A stretch of DNA of 64,000 nucleotides, taken from contig CAKQKI010000001.1 of assembly GCA_934248055.1 (NCBI GenBank), positions 248,001-312,000 of the forward strand, given 5' to 3'. A program made the position numbers and the translations under genes. Source of the stretch: an uncultured Clostridia bacterium. GTDB taxonomy: Bacteria; Bacillota; Clostridia; Christensenellales; Borkfalkiaceae. The notes beneath the pieces were generated by a model that saw only the letters and a list, made by a program, of their open reading frames with translations, did not search any database and was not told where the DNA came from. Of the stretch, positions 44,464 to 54,425 are shown in pieces (positions within the stretch are counted from its first letter, which is position 1; each line of letters opens with the position of its first letter).

Positions 44464-44916
44464 TTACAAATCCTCCGCTTTAACGGCTTCAACGCCCGCT
44501 TCGTTCAAAAGCATCAAAGAAAACTCGTCGGGATAGCCGTTTTTGTATATAACCCGCTTAATTCCCGAATTTATTATCATTTTAGTGCATATAGTGCAAG
44601 GCTGATGCGTAACGTAAATCGTGGCGCCTTCAACCGAAACGCCGAGTTTTGCCGCCTGTGCTATGGCGTTTTGCTCTGCGTGAACCGCGTAACACGTTTC
44701 CTGACGCGTTCCCGACGGTATATCGAGTTTTTTTCTGAGACATTCGCCTTTGTCTTTACAACTTTCTACGCCGCTCGGCGCGCCGTTATAACCCGTTGTT
44801 AAAATGCGCTTGTCTTTGACTATTACCGCGCCTACGTGCCTGTTGTCCTGATAACAACTCGACCACTCGCCGATAAAGTCTGCCATTTCGATAAATCTTT
44901 TATCCCATTTGTTCAT
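44464..44916 (-). CDS. comEB: Deoxycytidylate (dCMP) deaminase
   Basis: A 150-residue zinc deaminase that converts dCMP to dUMP for thymidylate synthesis. The metal site is HAEQNAIAQA and PCTICTKMI; GAVIVKDKRILTTGYNGAPSG is the usual N-terminal strand and is partly quoted. The extra Cys (KDKGECLRKKL) fits the ComEB/dCMP deaminase branch. The ATG at 44916 has no ribosome site and matches the predicted transcription start. Confidence 0.92.
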   Translation of the reverse strand: MNKWDKRFIEMADFIGEWSSCYQDNRHVGAVIVKDKRILTTGYNGAPSGVESCKDKGECLRKKLDIPSGTRQETCYAVHAEQNAIAQAAKLGVSVEGATIYVTHQPCTICTKMIINSGIKRVIYKNGYPDEFSLMLLNEAGVEAVKAEDL

Positions 44917-44922
44917 AATTAT

Positions 44923-44951
44923 AGTTTAACACATTTTTGGCGTGTTTGCAA
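44923..44951 (-). promoter_or_regulatory. Promoter of comEB-ppiB, leaderless geometry
   Basis: On the minus strand TTGCAA (44951-44946), 17 bases and TAAACT (44928-44923) place the expected start exactly on the A of the ATG at 44916. No Shine-Dalgarno sequence is present. Confidence 0.65.
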
Positions 44952-45023
44952 ACGGGTTTAATGCTTTATTTTTCAAAAAAGACAAATTTTTTAAAAAAAA
45001 TTGAAAATTATTATTAAAAACCG

Positions 45024-45051
45024 TTGACAAAAAAAAATATCCGACTATAAT
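45024..45051 (+). promoter_or_regulatory. Promoter of groESL
   Basis: TTGACA (45024-45029), 16 bases and TATAAT (45046-45051) form a strong vegetative promoter. A second TATAAT overlaps at 45051-45056. The CIRCE operator directly abuts it. Confidence 0.85.
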
Positions 45052-45055
45052 ATAA

Positions 45056-45082
45056 TTAGCAATCAAAGGTTGAGAGTGCTAA
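45056..45082. promoter_or_regulatory. CIRCE operator (HrcA binding site)
   Basis: TTAGCAATC, nine bases and GAGTGCTAA match the CIRCE inverted repeat (TTAGCACTC-N9-GAGTGCTAA) with one mismatch. It lies over the transcription start of groESL and should bind the HrcA repressor. hrcA is outside the window. Confidence 0.93.
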
Positions 45083-45115
45083 CTCGACGCCCAAAAACTC
45101 ATAAGGAGGCTTATT

Positions 45116-45400
45116 ATGAAAATAAAACCATTATTCGATAAAGTAGTAGTCGAAGCGACGGGCAAAGAAGAAACCACCAAAACGGGATTTATTCTTCCTT
45201 CGCAATCACAGGAAAAACAGCAGACGGCTAAAGTCGTTGCCGTTGGTCCCGGCGGCGTTATCGACGGAAAAGAAGTAACCATGCAGGTTAAAGTCGGCGA
45301 CGTGGTATTATATGCAAAATATTCCGGAAGCGACTTTAAAGTAGACGGCAAAGAGTTTACTATCATCAAACAAAGCGACATACTCGCGGTAGTCGAATAA
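45116..45400 (+). CDS. groES: Co-chaperonin GroES
   Basis: The seven-subunit lid of the GroEL folding chamber. The 94-residue protein begins MKIKPLFDKVVVE, has the mobile loop near residues 18-30 (TTKTGFILPSQ) and the VGDVVLYAKYSG strand. AAGGAGG precedes the ATG. Transcribed with groEL under CIRCE control. Confidence 0.98.
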   Translation: MKIKPLFDKVVVEATGKEETTKTGFILPSQSQEKQQTAKVVAVGPGGVIDGKEVTMQVKVGDVVLYAKYSGSDFKVDGKEFTIIKQSDILAVVE

Positions 45401-45403
45401 TAA

Positions 45404-47044
<1,641 letters not shown>

Positions 47045-47055
47045 ACAAACCCGAC

Positions 47056-47089
47056 AAAAAATCTCGTTGCAATCGCAACGAGATTTTTT
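47056..47089 (+). terminator. Terminator after groESL
   Basis: AAAAAATCTCGTTGC (47056-47070), loop AATC and GCAACGAGATTTTTT (47075-47089) form a 15-bp stem with a T-run on the plus strand. The minus strand also ends in T. Confidence 0.92.
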
Positions 47090-47144
47090 ATTATAAACGA
47101 AAAACGCGCAGTCTTTACAAGAACGATTATATACGCCCTAAGCC

Positions 47145-47186
47145 GTGCATAAAATAAAATTTGCCCGACGATTTAACGTCGGGCAA
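47145..47186 (-). terminator. Terminator after tRNA-Trp
   Basis: TTGCCCGACG (47161-47170) and CGTCGGGCAA (47177-47186) form a 10-bp stem; on the minus strand it is followed by ATTTTATTTTAT. It begins four bases past the tRNA 3' end. Confidence 0.85.
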
Positions 47187-47189
47187 TAA

Positions 47190-47264
47190 TGGCAGGGGAG
47201 ACGCGATTCGAACACGCAACCTACGGTTTTGGAGACCGCTACTCTACCGTTGAGCCACTCCCCT
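47190..47264 (-). tRNA. tRNA-Trp (CCA anticodon)
   Basis: On the minus strand the 75-base gene folds as a cloverleaf: acceptor AGGGGAG/CTCCCCT, D stem GCTC/GAGT, anticodon stem GCGGT/ACCGT with loop CTCCAAA (anticodon CCA, tryptophan), T loop TTCGAAT, and an encoded 3' CCA after the discriminator G. The roughly 300-base gap between groEL and the HD-domain gene holds this tRNA, two terminators and nothing else that I can see. Confidence 0.96.
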
Positions 47265-47345
47265 ACGCACTGCTTTTATATTATATTACATAATCCGCCG
47301 TAAGTCAACGATTTACAGGCGGAAAATGATAAGTTTAAGTAAAAA

Positions 47346-47927
47346 TCAGCCCCTGTTTTCGTCAAGATACGTGGCTTCAATGTCGGAAACGTGCGTAAGC
47401 ACCGCAAGCGGAAATTTAGCGTAGGCTTCCGAAATAGAACCGTCGCCCCCCTTAACGCGCGTATCGAACCCGCCCATATGCCAGTTTATAGCAATCGCTT
47501 CTTCACGGGTAAGACGGATAAAACCGTTGATGATATAAACCGATTTTTCGCCGTGTCCGTAAGGAAGTTCTTCGGATTTCGAATAATACGGCTTCTGCAC
47601 CCATCTTCCGTCTTCTTTAACGTTGCGCATTTCGGTTTTGTAATAATTGATTTTACAAATATCGTGGAGAAGCGAACATACGGCAATACTTTCGTCGGAT
47701 ATTATTTTATTGTAATCGTCGCCGTATTCGGCTTTTACGTTGCGAAGAAGGCGCATATAAACGTTGACGCTGTGATCGCATAATCCGCCGTCAAACGCAC
47801 AATGGTAACGCGTGCTTGCGGGCGCGGTGAAAAAATCGGAATTCAAAAGATATTCCCTTAATTTATCCGCGCCTTCGCGCTTAATAAACCTGTCGTAAAT
47901 ATTTAAAAAGTCGTTTTGCGTAAACAT
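47346..47927 (-). CDS. HD-domain hydrolase-like protein
   Basis: A 193-residue protein with an HD-type metal site: a first His in CDHSVNVYMRL, then SLLHDICKINYY with the paired HD, a lysine-rich insert, GHGEKSVYIINGF, and a downstream Asp in THVSDIEATYL. Such proteins usually hydrolyse phosphate esters of nucleotides or act on RNA ends; the substrate is unknown. A terminator separates it from rny upstream, and GGGGAAA precedes the ATG. Confidence 0.8.
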   Translation of the reverse strand: MFTQNDFLNIYDRFIKREGADKLREYLLNSDFFTAPASTRYHCAFDGGLCDHSVNVYMRLLRNVKAEYGDDYNKIISDESIAVCSLLHDICKINYYKTEMRNVKEDGRWVQKPYYSKSEELPYGHGEKSVYIINGFIRLTREEAIAINWHMGGFDTRVKGGDGSISEAYAKFPLAVLTHVSDIEATYLDENRG

Positions 47928-47942
47928 TCGTTTCCCCGTACT

Positions 47943-47968
47943 AAAAACGGACTGTAAAGTCCGTTTTT
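47943..47968 (-). terminator. Terminator after rny
   Basis: AAAAACGGACT (47943-47953), loop GTAA and AGTCCGTTTTT (47958-47968) form an 11-bp stem; on the minus strand it ends in TTTTTAG. It lies four bases beyond the rny stop codon. Confidence 0.88.
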
Positions 47969-47971
47969 ATA

Positions 47972-49570
47972 TTATTTAGCGTATTCCACGCTTCTTGATT
48001 CTCTTATAACGTTGACTTTTATCTGCCCCGGATATTCCATAGACTGTTCAATCTTTTTAGCAATATCTTTCGCAAGGAAAAGAGCCTGACTGTCGTCTAT
48101 CTGTTCGGGTTTTACGATAACGCGGACTTCTCTGCCCGCCTGAATCGCGTAAGCCTTTTCAACGCCCTTGAAATCGGTTGCAATGTCTTCGAGTTGTTCG
48201 AGCCTTTTAACGTAATTAGACTCGATTTCCTTTCTCGCGCCCGGTCTTACGCCCGAAATAGCGTCTGCCGCCTGAACGAGAACGGCTTCTATGCATTTAG
48301 GCTCAACGTCGCCGTGATGCGCTTCTATGCAGTTGATAACGAACTTGTTTTCTTTATATTTTTTCGCAAGTTCCACACCGAGATGAATGTGCGTGCCTTC
48401 GTTCTCGAAGTCTACCGCTTTGCCTATATCGTGCAAAAGTCCGCCGCGTTTTGCAAGAGTAACGTCAACGCCGAGTTCCTGCGCCATAAGACCTGCTATA
48501 TGCGCGACTTCCAAAGAGTGCTGCAACACGTTCTGACCGAAACTCGTTCTGAATTTGAGTTTTCCGAGAATTTTTATAAGTTCGGGGTGTATTCCGTAAA
48601 GCCCCATCTCGTAAACGGCGTTCTCACCTGCTTCTTTAATGATAACGTCAAGGTCTTTTTTAACCTTTTCAACCGTTTCTTCGATACGGGTGGGTTGAAT
48701 TCTGCCGTCGTTGATAAGTTTTTCAAGCGCGCGTCGCGCGACTTCTCTTCTGACGGGATCGAATCCCGACGCAACGACTACTTCGGGAGTATCGTCGATG
48801 ATAAGTCTTATTCCCGTAGCGTTTTCAAGAGCGGTGATATTTCTTCCTTCTCTTCCTATAAGACGCGCTTTCATATCGTCGTTTGGGATAGATATGGTAG
48901 TAACGGTGAGTTCGTTACTCTGATCTACCGCGCAACGCTGAATTGCAAGACTTATTATTTCCTTAGCCTTTTTGTCCGCTTCTTCTTTAGCCTGTTCTTC
49001 GGCATTGCGAACATATCCCGCGACTTCTCTTCTGGCGTCGTCTTTAACGTCTTCCATAATCATCGCTTTCGCCTCTTCCTGAGTCATCTGAGCGACTTTT
49101 TCGAGTTCCTGAACGAACGTTTCGTGCTGTGTTTCGAGTTTATGCATCAAAGCGTCGGCGTCGGCATGCTTTTTTTCAAGAGAGCGCGCCTGCGCTTCGA
49201 CTTCTTCGTTACGCTTTAAAAGAGTTGCGTCTTTCTTATTGAGAATTTCGTCTTTCTGATTAAGACGTTGTTCCATTTTTGAAAGTTCCGCTCTTTTTTC
49301 GCGTGACTCGCGTTCTATTTCGTTTCTTAATTTAATTTCCTGTTCCTTTGCCTCAACAATCGCTTCTTTTCTGATTGCTTTACATTCGTTTTCGGCTTCA
49401 GCCTTCATCTGCGCGACAACCTTTGTAGCGTCGCCGATCTTCTTCGAGCGCAAAATTTTTAAAAGAAAGTAGACTAACGCCGCGCCGACTATAACGCCGG
49501 CAACCGCCGCGATTACGCCTACAAGCACCGTATTCGGAGCAAGTAACAGGAGGGTTGCGTTTCGTAACAT
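47972..49570 (-). CDS. rny: Ribonuclease Y
   Basis: The membrane-bound endoribonuclease that starts bulk mRNA decay in Firmicutes. The 532-residue protein has an N-terminal membrane helix (about 13-40), a long coiled coil (about 45-200, many Glu/Lys/Ala), a KH domain with [16 protein letters not shown] near 235, and the HD domain with [14 protein letters not shown] near 365. It has its own promoter, leader hairpin and terminator, so it is a single-gene unit. Confidence 0.97.
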   Translation of the reverse strand: MLRNATLLLLAPNTVLVGVIAAVAGVIVGAALVYFLLKILRSKKIGDATKVVAQMKAEAENECKAIRKEAIVEAKEQEIKLRNEIERESREKRAELSKMEQRLNQKDEILNKKDATLLKRNEEVEAQARSLEKKHADADALMHKLETQHETFVQELEKVAQMTQEEAKAMIMEDVKDDARREVAGYVRNAEEQAKEEADKKAKEIISLAIQRCAVDQSNELTVTTISIPNDDMKARLIGREGRNITALENATGIRLIIDDTPEVVVASGFDPVRREVARRALEKLINDGRIQPTRIEETVEKVKKDLDVIIKEAGENAVYEMGLYGIHPELIKILGKLKFRTSFGQNVLQHSLEVAHIAGLMAQELGVDVTLAKRGGLLHDIGKAVDFENEGTHIHLGVELAKKYKENKFVINCIEAHHGDVEPKCIEAVLVQAADAISGVRPGARKEIESNYVKRLEQLEDIATDFKGVEKAYAIQAGREVRVIVKPEQIDDSQALFLAKDIAKKIEQSMEYPGQIKVNVIRESRSVEYAK

Positions 49571-49587
49571 TACGTGTACCTCCGTAT

Positions 49588-49615
49588 TTCATTAAAAAAT
49601 CGCAATTTTTTACGA
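49588..49615 (-). promoter_or_regulatory. AT-rich leader hairpin of rny
   Basis: In the rny leader AAAAATCG and CGATTTTT form an eight-base stem with a 10-base loop, followed by more T, between the promoter and the GGAGGT ribosome site. It could act as a weak attenuator or as a site of RNA processing. Confidence 0.4.
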
Positions 49616-49634
49616 TTTTTACATTTACTTTATT

Positions 49635-49663
49635 ATTTTATACCAAAATTGAAAAAAAGTCAA
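49635..49663 (-). promoter_or_regulatory. Promoter of rny
   Basis: On the minus strand TTGACT (49663-49658), 17 bases and TAAAAT (49640-49635) form a good vegetative promoter with a leader of about 58 bases. Confidence 0.75.
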
Positions 49664-49724
49664 TAGGTTTGATTTAATTTTGTACATTATATAGCGCACT
49701 GAATGATAAATTTGCACAATAAAA

Positions 49725-49758
49725 GCGGCGCAACGATATAACTTTATCGCCGCGCCGC
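49725..49758. repeat. GC-rich palindrome, family B copy 2, likely terminator
   Basis: GCGGCGC-AA-CGATA (49725-49738) is inverted as TATCG-CC-GCGCCGC (49745-49758). On the minus strand the stem is followed by TTTTATT, so it probably also terminates the ispH operon. It shares a 16-base arm with the copy at 14972-15007. Confidence 0.75.
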
Positions 49759-49776
49759 CTGATGCGCTGAATTATT

Positions 49777-51825
49777 TTACTTGTTAAGAAGTTCCGCGAT
49801 AGAAATACCGCCGTTTTCGCTTTCGGTCCAACCTCTCATATTTTCATCGTCGGATTCTTTTTCCTTTTTCGGCTTTCTTCCGCCCTTAGCGGTCTTTTCT
49901 TCGCTCTTTTCTTCTTTTACGGGAGCGTCGAGCAGAGCCTTGATGGAGAGATTCATTTTTTCTTTCTCGGGATCGATAGCCAGAATTTTAGCGGTTACTT
50001 CCTGTCCCACTTTAAGCGTCGACGCGGGATTTTCAAGGAATTCGTGAGAAATCTGCGATACGTGAACGAGACCGTCAATACCCTTTTCTACTTCCACGAA
50101 CGCGCCGAAACTTACTATTCTTACCACTTTACCCGTGATAACGTCGCCTACGTTATATTTTTCGGTTACGAGATCCCACGGCTTGGGCTGTAACTGCTTA
50201 TAGCCGATAGAAACTTTCTTATTCTCTTTGTCGACCTTTAAAACGACGAAATCGTAAGACTTGCCGAGTTCGAGAACGTCTGCGGGATTTTTAACCTTCG
50301 TCCAACTGAGATCGGAAATATGCGCAAGACAATCGAAGCCGTTTACAACTACGAACGCGCCGAATTGAGCAAATCTCGCAACGGTACCCGTTACGACGTC
50401 GTTTTCGGCAACGCTTGCGAAGAATTCTTCTTCTTTCTGAGCCTTTTCGGCGTCTCTCTGCGCTTTTTCCGCTTCGAGAATAACTTTCTGCGAAGCAACG
50501 ATTTCTTTCTTTCTCGAAGTATACTCGACCTTTAAAGCCTTAACTCTTAAAGTTTTGCCGACGTATTTATCGAGTTCTTTAACGAAACCGATTTTGATTT
50601 CTCTTGCGGGAACAAAAACGTCGAACGTTTCGTACTTACCGGTTAAGCCGCCTTTGTTGAACGCGGTGATAAGAACGTTTATAACTTTGCCTTCGTTAAG
50701 TTCTTTAACGAGTTCTTCTTCCTGCTTCAACACGTTAATCTGCTTTTGCGAAATCGTAAGGTGCGGTTTGGTACTCATAACGACTACTTCGATTTCGTCG
50801 CCGATTTTGTACGCGTCTTTATCGTACTCCTGAGCAGCAAGTTCTTCTTTAGGAAGAGTTATATCGGTTTTACCGTCGAAATAAACTTTCAAGCCGTCGG
50901 CTGTCGCCTGCGAGATAACTACGCTTATTTTCTGCCCTCTCTTAAGATTTTGCTTTTCATCAAGCAAAGCAACCGCTTGTTCCATTGAATTTACTTCTTT
51001 TTCTTCCATTGTTAAGAAAACCTCCATTGCTTGTTCGTAGGGAGTGGACGCTCCGCAAACAACGCCTACGCTTTTATAGCGCTTTAAAATTTTATAATCG
51101 AGCCTTTCGGGCTTCGAAACCTTGAATACGCGAGCGCAATTTTTTTTGCAAATCTCGTAAAGTTTATCGGTGTTGGAACTGTTCTCACCGCCGATAACCA
51201 CCATAGCGTCGCAAGTTTTAGACAATTCGTCCGCTTCATTCTGACGCTCCATTGTAGTATAACAAATAGTTTTAAAAATCTCAACTGTTTTTAAGTTAAA
51301 AACCGCGATTTTTTTCAAAATTTTTTCAAATTTCTCGCTTGAGAAGGTCGTTTGGGCCACAAGGCAGACTTTTTCGCCCGAAAAAACGCTTTCTTTGAAA
51401 TCGTCGTCGTCTATTATTTCGGCTTTACCGTCGCACCAGCCGTTAAGACCTATAACTTCGGGGTGTTCGGCTTTTCCCGCAATGACGATTTTATATCCAT
51501 TAAGATAATGCTCTTCGACTATTTTCTGCGTTTTCATAACGAACGGACAAGTACAGTTGATTATATCCGCGGTTTTTTCGTTCAGTTTTTCAAAAACGCT
51601 TTTTCCCACTCCGTGCGAACGGATAATCACCTTCGCGCCGTCGGGCAATTCGTCCGTCGAATTTATCGTAATCGCGCCGAGATTTCCGAGTTTTTTCAGA
51701 ACCGTTTCGTTATGAATAATATCGCCTAAGATATAAACGCCGTCCTTAGCGTGCTTTTCAGCCGTTTCAACCGCAAGTTTAACGCCGACGCAAAATCCTG
51801 CGTGTTTTGCTATTTCAACTTTCAT
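49777..51825 (-). CDS. ispH: IspH-ribosomal protein S1 fusion
   Basis: A 682-residue two-function protein. Residues 1-285 are HMBPP reductase, the last step of the MEP isoprenoid pathway, with the three [4Fe-4S] cysteines visible (AGFCVGVK at Cys12, NCTCPFV, TICYTTMERQ) and the RSHGVG and AEHPEV histidines. Residues about 295-640 are four S1 RNA-binding repeats, the last two clear (GTVARFAQFGAFV and GKVVRIVSFGAFVEV), and the tail is Lys/Glu-rich. This fusion is known in Clostridia. The start overlaps plsC by 11 bases. Confidence 0.95.
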   Translation of the reverse strand: MKVEIAKHAGFCVGVKLAVETAEKHAKDGVYILGDIIHNETVLKKLGNLGAITINSTDELPDGAKVIIRSHGVGKSVFEKLNEKTADIINCTCPFVMKTQKIVEEHYLNGYKIVIAGKAEHPEVIGLNGWCDGKAEIIDDDDFKESVFSGEKVCLVAQTTFSSEKFEKILKKIAVFNLKTVEIFKTICYTTMERQNEADELSKTCDAMVVIGGENSSNTDKLYEICKKNCARVFKVSKPERLDYKILKRYKSVGVVCGASTPYEQAMEVFLTMEEKEVNSMEQAVALLDEKQNLKRGQKISVVISQATADGLKVYFDGKTDITLPKEELAAQEYDKDAYKIGDEIEVVVMSTKPHLTISQKQINVLKQEEELVKELNEGKVINVLITAFNKGGLTGKYETFDVFVPAREIKIGFVKELDKYVGKTLRVKALKVEYTSRKKEIVASQKVILEAEKAQRDAEKAQKEEEFFASVAENDVVTGTVARFAQFGAFVVVNGFDCLAHISDLSWTKVKNPADVLELGKSYDFVVLKVDKENKKVSIGYKQLQPKPWDLVTEKYNVGDVITGKVVRIVSFGAFVEVEKGIDGLVHVSQISHEFLENPASTLKVGQEVTAKILAIDPEKEKMNLSIKALLDAPVKEEKSEEKTAKGGRKPKKEKESDDENMRGWTESENGGISIAELLNK

Positions 51826-52486
51826 TCGGCTTGTCCGCTCTTTTAATTTTCTTTGCCTTTTTTACGGCTTTTTCTTCGTTTATCGCGGCAACTTTTTCAA
51901 AAAGTTCGCGCTGTAAACCGTGCATCGCTTCCGAAATGCGTTCCGTGCATTGCTTTTCTACGTCTTCTGAAAATTTAACGTCGTAAAACTCCGAAAAATC
52001 AAGCGGATCGCCTATAATCGCGTAATTCTGCCTGAATTTTTTAAGCCTGTCGTAAATGATAACGGGCGTTATAAGCGCCTTCCCCTTAACGGCGAATAAA
52101 GCCGTGCCGTGTTTAATTTCCTGCAATTCGTTCGTTTCGAAATTCCGTCTGCCTTCGGGGAAAATTCCGAGACGTTTATTTTCTTTAAGAACGTTTAAAG
52201 CCGTTTTTATCGTTTTTATGCTCGGCTTATCCCTATCGATGGGAATTGCGCCGAGTTTATCGATAAGCCAACCGAGCGGCTTATTGTCGAACCATTCTTT
52301 TTTAGACAAAAAATACGTCTTGTCGGGATAAAGCGTAGCGACGGTAAAAACGTCCATTTTGCCGAGATGGTTACATACTACTATACATTTGCCTTTTTTT
52401 ATAAGTTTTTCTTTGCCGAAAATCTTAACTCTGTAAAAAATTTTATAAAACAACACGCCGAGCGGTCTTAAAATACGGTACAACAT
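51815..52486 (-). CDS. plsC: 1-acyl-glycerol-3-phosphate acyltransferase
   Basis: Adds the second acyl chain to make phosphatidic acid. In 223 residues the catalytic NHLGKMDVF (HX4D) and the substrate-binding FPEGRRNF are clear, with a GAIPIDRD segment between. The C-terminal 20 residues are very Lys-rich. AAGGAG precedes the ATG. The gene order cmk-plsC-ispH is typical of Clostridia. Confidence 0.94.
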   Translation of the reverse strand: MLYRILRPLGVLFYKIFYRVKIFGKEKLIKKGKCIVVCNHLGKMDVFTVATLYPDKTYFLSKKEWFDNKPLGWLIDKLGAIPIDRDKPSIKTIKTALNVLKENKRLGIFPEGRRNFETNELQEIKHGTALFAVKGKALITPVIIYDRLKKFRQNYAIIGDPLDFSEFYDVKFSEDVEKQCTERISEAMHGLQRELFEKVAAINEEKAVKKAKKIKRADKPNES

Positions 52487-52495
52487 AAATTCTCC

Positions 52496-53149
52496 TTACC
52501 CGATATACGACATTACTTTTTCAATAACTTCGCTTATCGTCATATCGGAAGTATCGATTAAAACTGCGTCGTCCGCCTGTTTCAGCGGCGCGATTTCACG
52601 GTGCGCGTCGTTATAATCGCGCTTTGAAATAGTGTTTTTAAGTTCTTCGAAATCAACGCTCTGCCCGCGGTTTAAAAGTTCGTTATATCTTCTTTTTGCG
52701 CGGACTTCTATAGACGCGGTTATAAAAAATTTATAAGCGGCGTCGGGCAAAACGAACGTTCCTATGTCGCGACCGTCGAGAACGCAATCGTTTTTCGCGG
52801 CGATTTCACGTTGAAGAGATAAAAGTTTATCTCTTACGCATTTATGCGCCGATATATCCGAAGCGCGCATTGAAATTTCGTTTTTACGGATTTTATCGGA
52901 AACGTCTTTTCCGTCAAGATAAGTTATCTGACCGTTTCCGTCGTAACCGACCGAAATATCCGCGTCGGATATAAATTTTTTAACTTCCGCTTCGTTTTTG
53001 CAATCTACGCCGAGAATATAAGCCTTCAACGCGCAGGCTCTGTAAAGCGCGCCCGTATCGAGATAAAGTATTCCTAATTTTTCGGAAATCGCTTTTGCAA
53101 TCGTTGATTTTCCGCTCCCCGCAGGACCGTCAAGCGCAATGTTTATCAT
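52496..53149 (-). CDS. cmk: Cytidylate kinase
   Basis: Phosphorylates CMP and dCMP. I start at the ATG at 53149 (MINIALDGPAGSGKSTIAKA), preceded by AAAGGTGA, which places the P-loop GPAGSGKS at residue 8 as in the family; an in-frame ATG 17 codons earlier lies in the upstream gene. LDGRDIGTFV and the KRRYNELLNRG segment match. The product has 217 residues. Confidence 0.96.
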   Translation of the reverse strand: MINIALDGPAGSGKSTIAKAISEKLGILYLDTGALYRACALKAYILGVDCKNEAEVKKFISDADISVGYDGNGQITYLDGKDVSDKIRKNEISMRASDISAHKCVRDKLLSLQREIAAKNDCVLDGRDIGTFVLPDAAYKFFITASIEVRAKRRYNELLNRGQSVDFEELKNTISKRDYNDAHREIAPLKQADDAVLIDTSDMTISEVIEKVMSYIG

Positions 53150-53159
53150 AATTTCACCT

Positions 53160-54377
53160 TTATTTGTTTTTTCCCGCCGAATATGCGGTGGAAAACGCAA
53201 TCTGTAGATTAAATCCGCCCGTTAAAGCGTCTATATCTATCACTTCGCCCGCGAAAAACAAACCTTTAACGATTTTGCTTTCCATAGTAGACGGATTGAT
53301 TTCTTTCACGCTCACTCCGCCGCTCGTAATAACCGCTTCGTTAAAATCGCGCGCGGAGCAAGGAATAAATTCGAGATTTTTAAGCGTTTTGACAAGACTT
53401 TCGCGTTCTGCCGCCGTTACGGAATTGCATTTTTTATCGGGGCATATTCCCGACCTTTCAATAACGAGAGAAATCAACGCTTTCGGGAGAAGATTGTCAA
53501 GCGAATTTTTAATCGCCCTGTTAAGATTTTCGCCGAAATCGCGAAGAATTCTTCTGCTTAGTTCTTTATCTTCGAGCGCGGGTTTAAGGTCGATAAAAAG
53601 TTTTACTTTATTATAATTTTTCCGCGCCGAATACGCCGAAAGAGTTAAAATCAAAGGCCCCGAAACACCGTAATGCGTAAACAGTATTTCGCCTTGCTCT
53701 TCGTAATATTTTTTATCTTCGCAGTATGCGGAAAGTTTTACGTTTTTAAGAGTAAGCCCCTGAAGGGCTTTGAAATCGTCGCCTTTAAGATTTATTCCGC
53801 AAAGCGAAGGCACAGGGCTTACCACGGTATGCCCGAGCGTTTTTGCAAATTTATAACCGTCGCCCGTGGAACCCGTGGAAGGATAAGAAATTCCGCCGCA
53901 AGCGATTATAACCTTATCTGCGCTATATTCGCCTTTATCGGTTTTAACTCCTATAACCTTGCCGTTTTCGGATAAAACGGCAAGAACGGTTTCGTTGAGT
54001 TTTACGGTAACGCCTTCTTCGCCGAGCATTTTAAGAATGGTTTTTATAACGTCGCTCGACTTGTCGGATAAAGGAAAAACGCGGTTTCCCCTTTCCGTTT
54101 TGAGTTTCAGACCTTCGCTTTCGAAAAGAGAAAAGGTATCTTTCGGGGAAAAACCGTAAATACTGCCCGTAAGAAAACGAGAATTCGTTACAACGTTTTT
54201 CAAAAATTCTTCTTCGTCGCAATCGTTTGTAAGGTTACAGCGGCCTTTACCCGTAATGTATAATTTTTTTCCTATTTTTTCATTCTTTTCTATTAAAGTT
54301 ACTTCGTTGCCGTTTTTTGCGGAAAAATACGCCGCGAGAGAACCTGCCGCGCCTCCGCCGATTACTATTACTTTCAT
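53160..54377 (-). CDS. NAD(P)/FAD-dependent oxidoreductase (HI0933/YhiN family)
   Basis: A 405-residue flavoprotein. The N-terminal dinucleotide motif VIGGGAAGSLAAYFSAKNG, the KLYITGKGRCNLTN segment, VIACGGISYPSTGSTGDGY (part) and the C-terminal GLFFAGEVIDIDALTGGFN (part) are all typical of the YhiN/HI0933 family. The physiological reaction is unknown. It leads the cmk-plsC-ispH operon. A terminator lies just before it, and no ribosome site is seen. Confidence 0.9.
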   Translation of the reverse strand: MKVIVIGGGAAGSLAAYFSAKNGNEVTLIEKNEKIGKKLYITGKGRCNLTNDCDEEEFLKNVVTNSRFLTGSIYGFSPKDTFSLFESEGLKLKTERGNRVFPLSDKSSDVIKTILKMLGEEGVTVKLNETVLAVLSENGKVIGVKTDKGEYSADKVIIACGGISYPSTGSTGDGYKFAKTLGHTVVSPVPSLCGINLKGDDFKALQGLTLKNVKLSAYCEDKKYYEEQGEILFTHYGVSGPLILTLSAYSARKNYNKVKLFIDLKPALEDKELSRRILRDFGENLNRAIKNSLDNLLPKALISLVIERSGICPDKKCNSVTAAERESLVKTLKNLEFIPCSARDFNEAVITSGGVSVKEINPSTMESKIVKGLFFAGEVIDIDALTGGFNLQIAFSTAYSAGKNK

Positions 54378-54390
54378 TTATATAACTAAA

Positions 54391-54418
54391 GTTAGCGAGA
54401 GTTTTTGCTCTCGCTAAC
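54391..54418 (-). terminator. Terminator after oadA
   Basis: GTTAGCGAGAG (54391-54401) and CTCTCGCTAAC (54408-54418) form a perfect 11-bp stem with a six-base loop, followed on the minus strand by TTTAGTTATAT. It separates the decarboxylase operon from the yhiN-like gene. Confidence 0.8.
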
Positions 54419-54425
54419 GGACGTA

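Noticed and set aside
44119..44802. A 227-codon plus-strand frame opposite ppiB and comEB
   Set aside because: It crosses two well-identified minus-strand genes and has biased composition typical of shadow frames in this genome.
48194..49219. A 341-codon plus-strand frame opposite rny
   Set aside because: The Phe/Arg-rich translation is the complement of the RNase Y coiled coil and HD region; no motif, promoter or ribosome site supports it.
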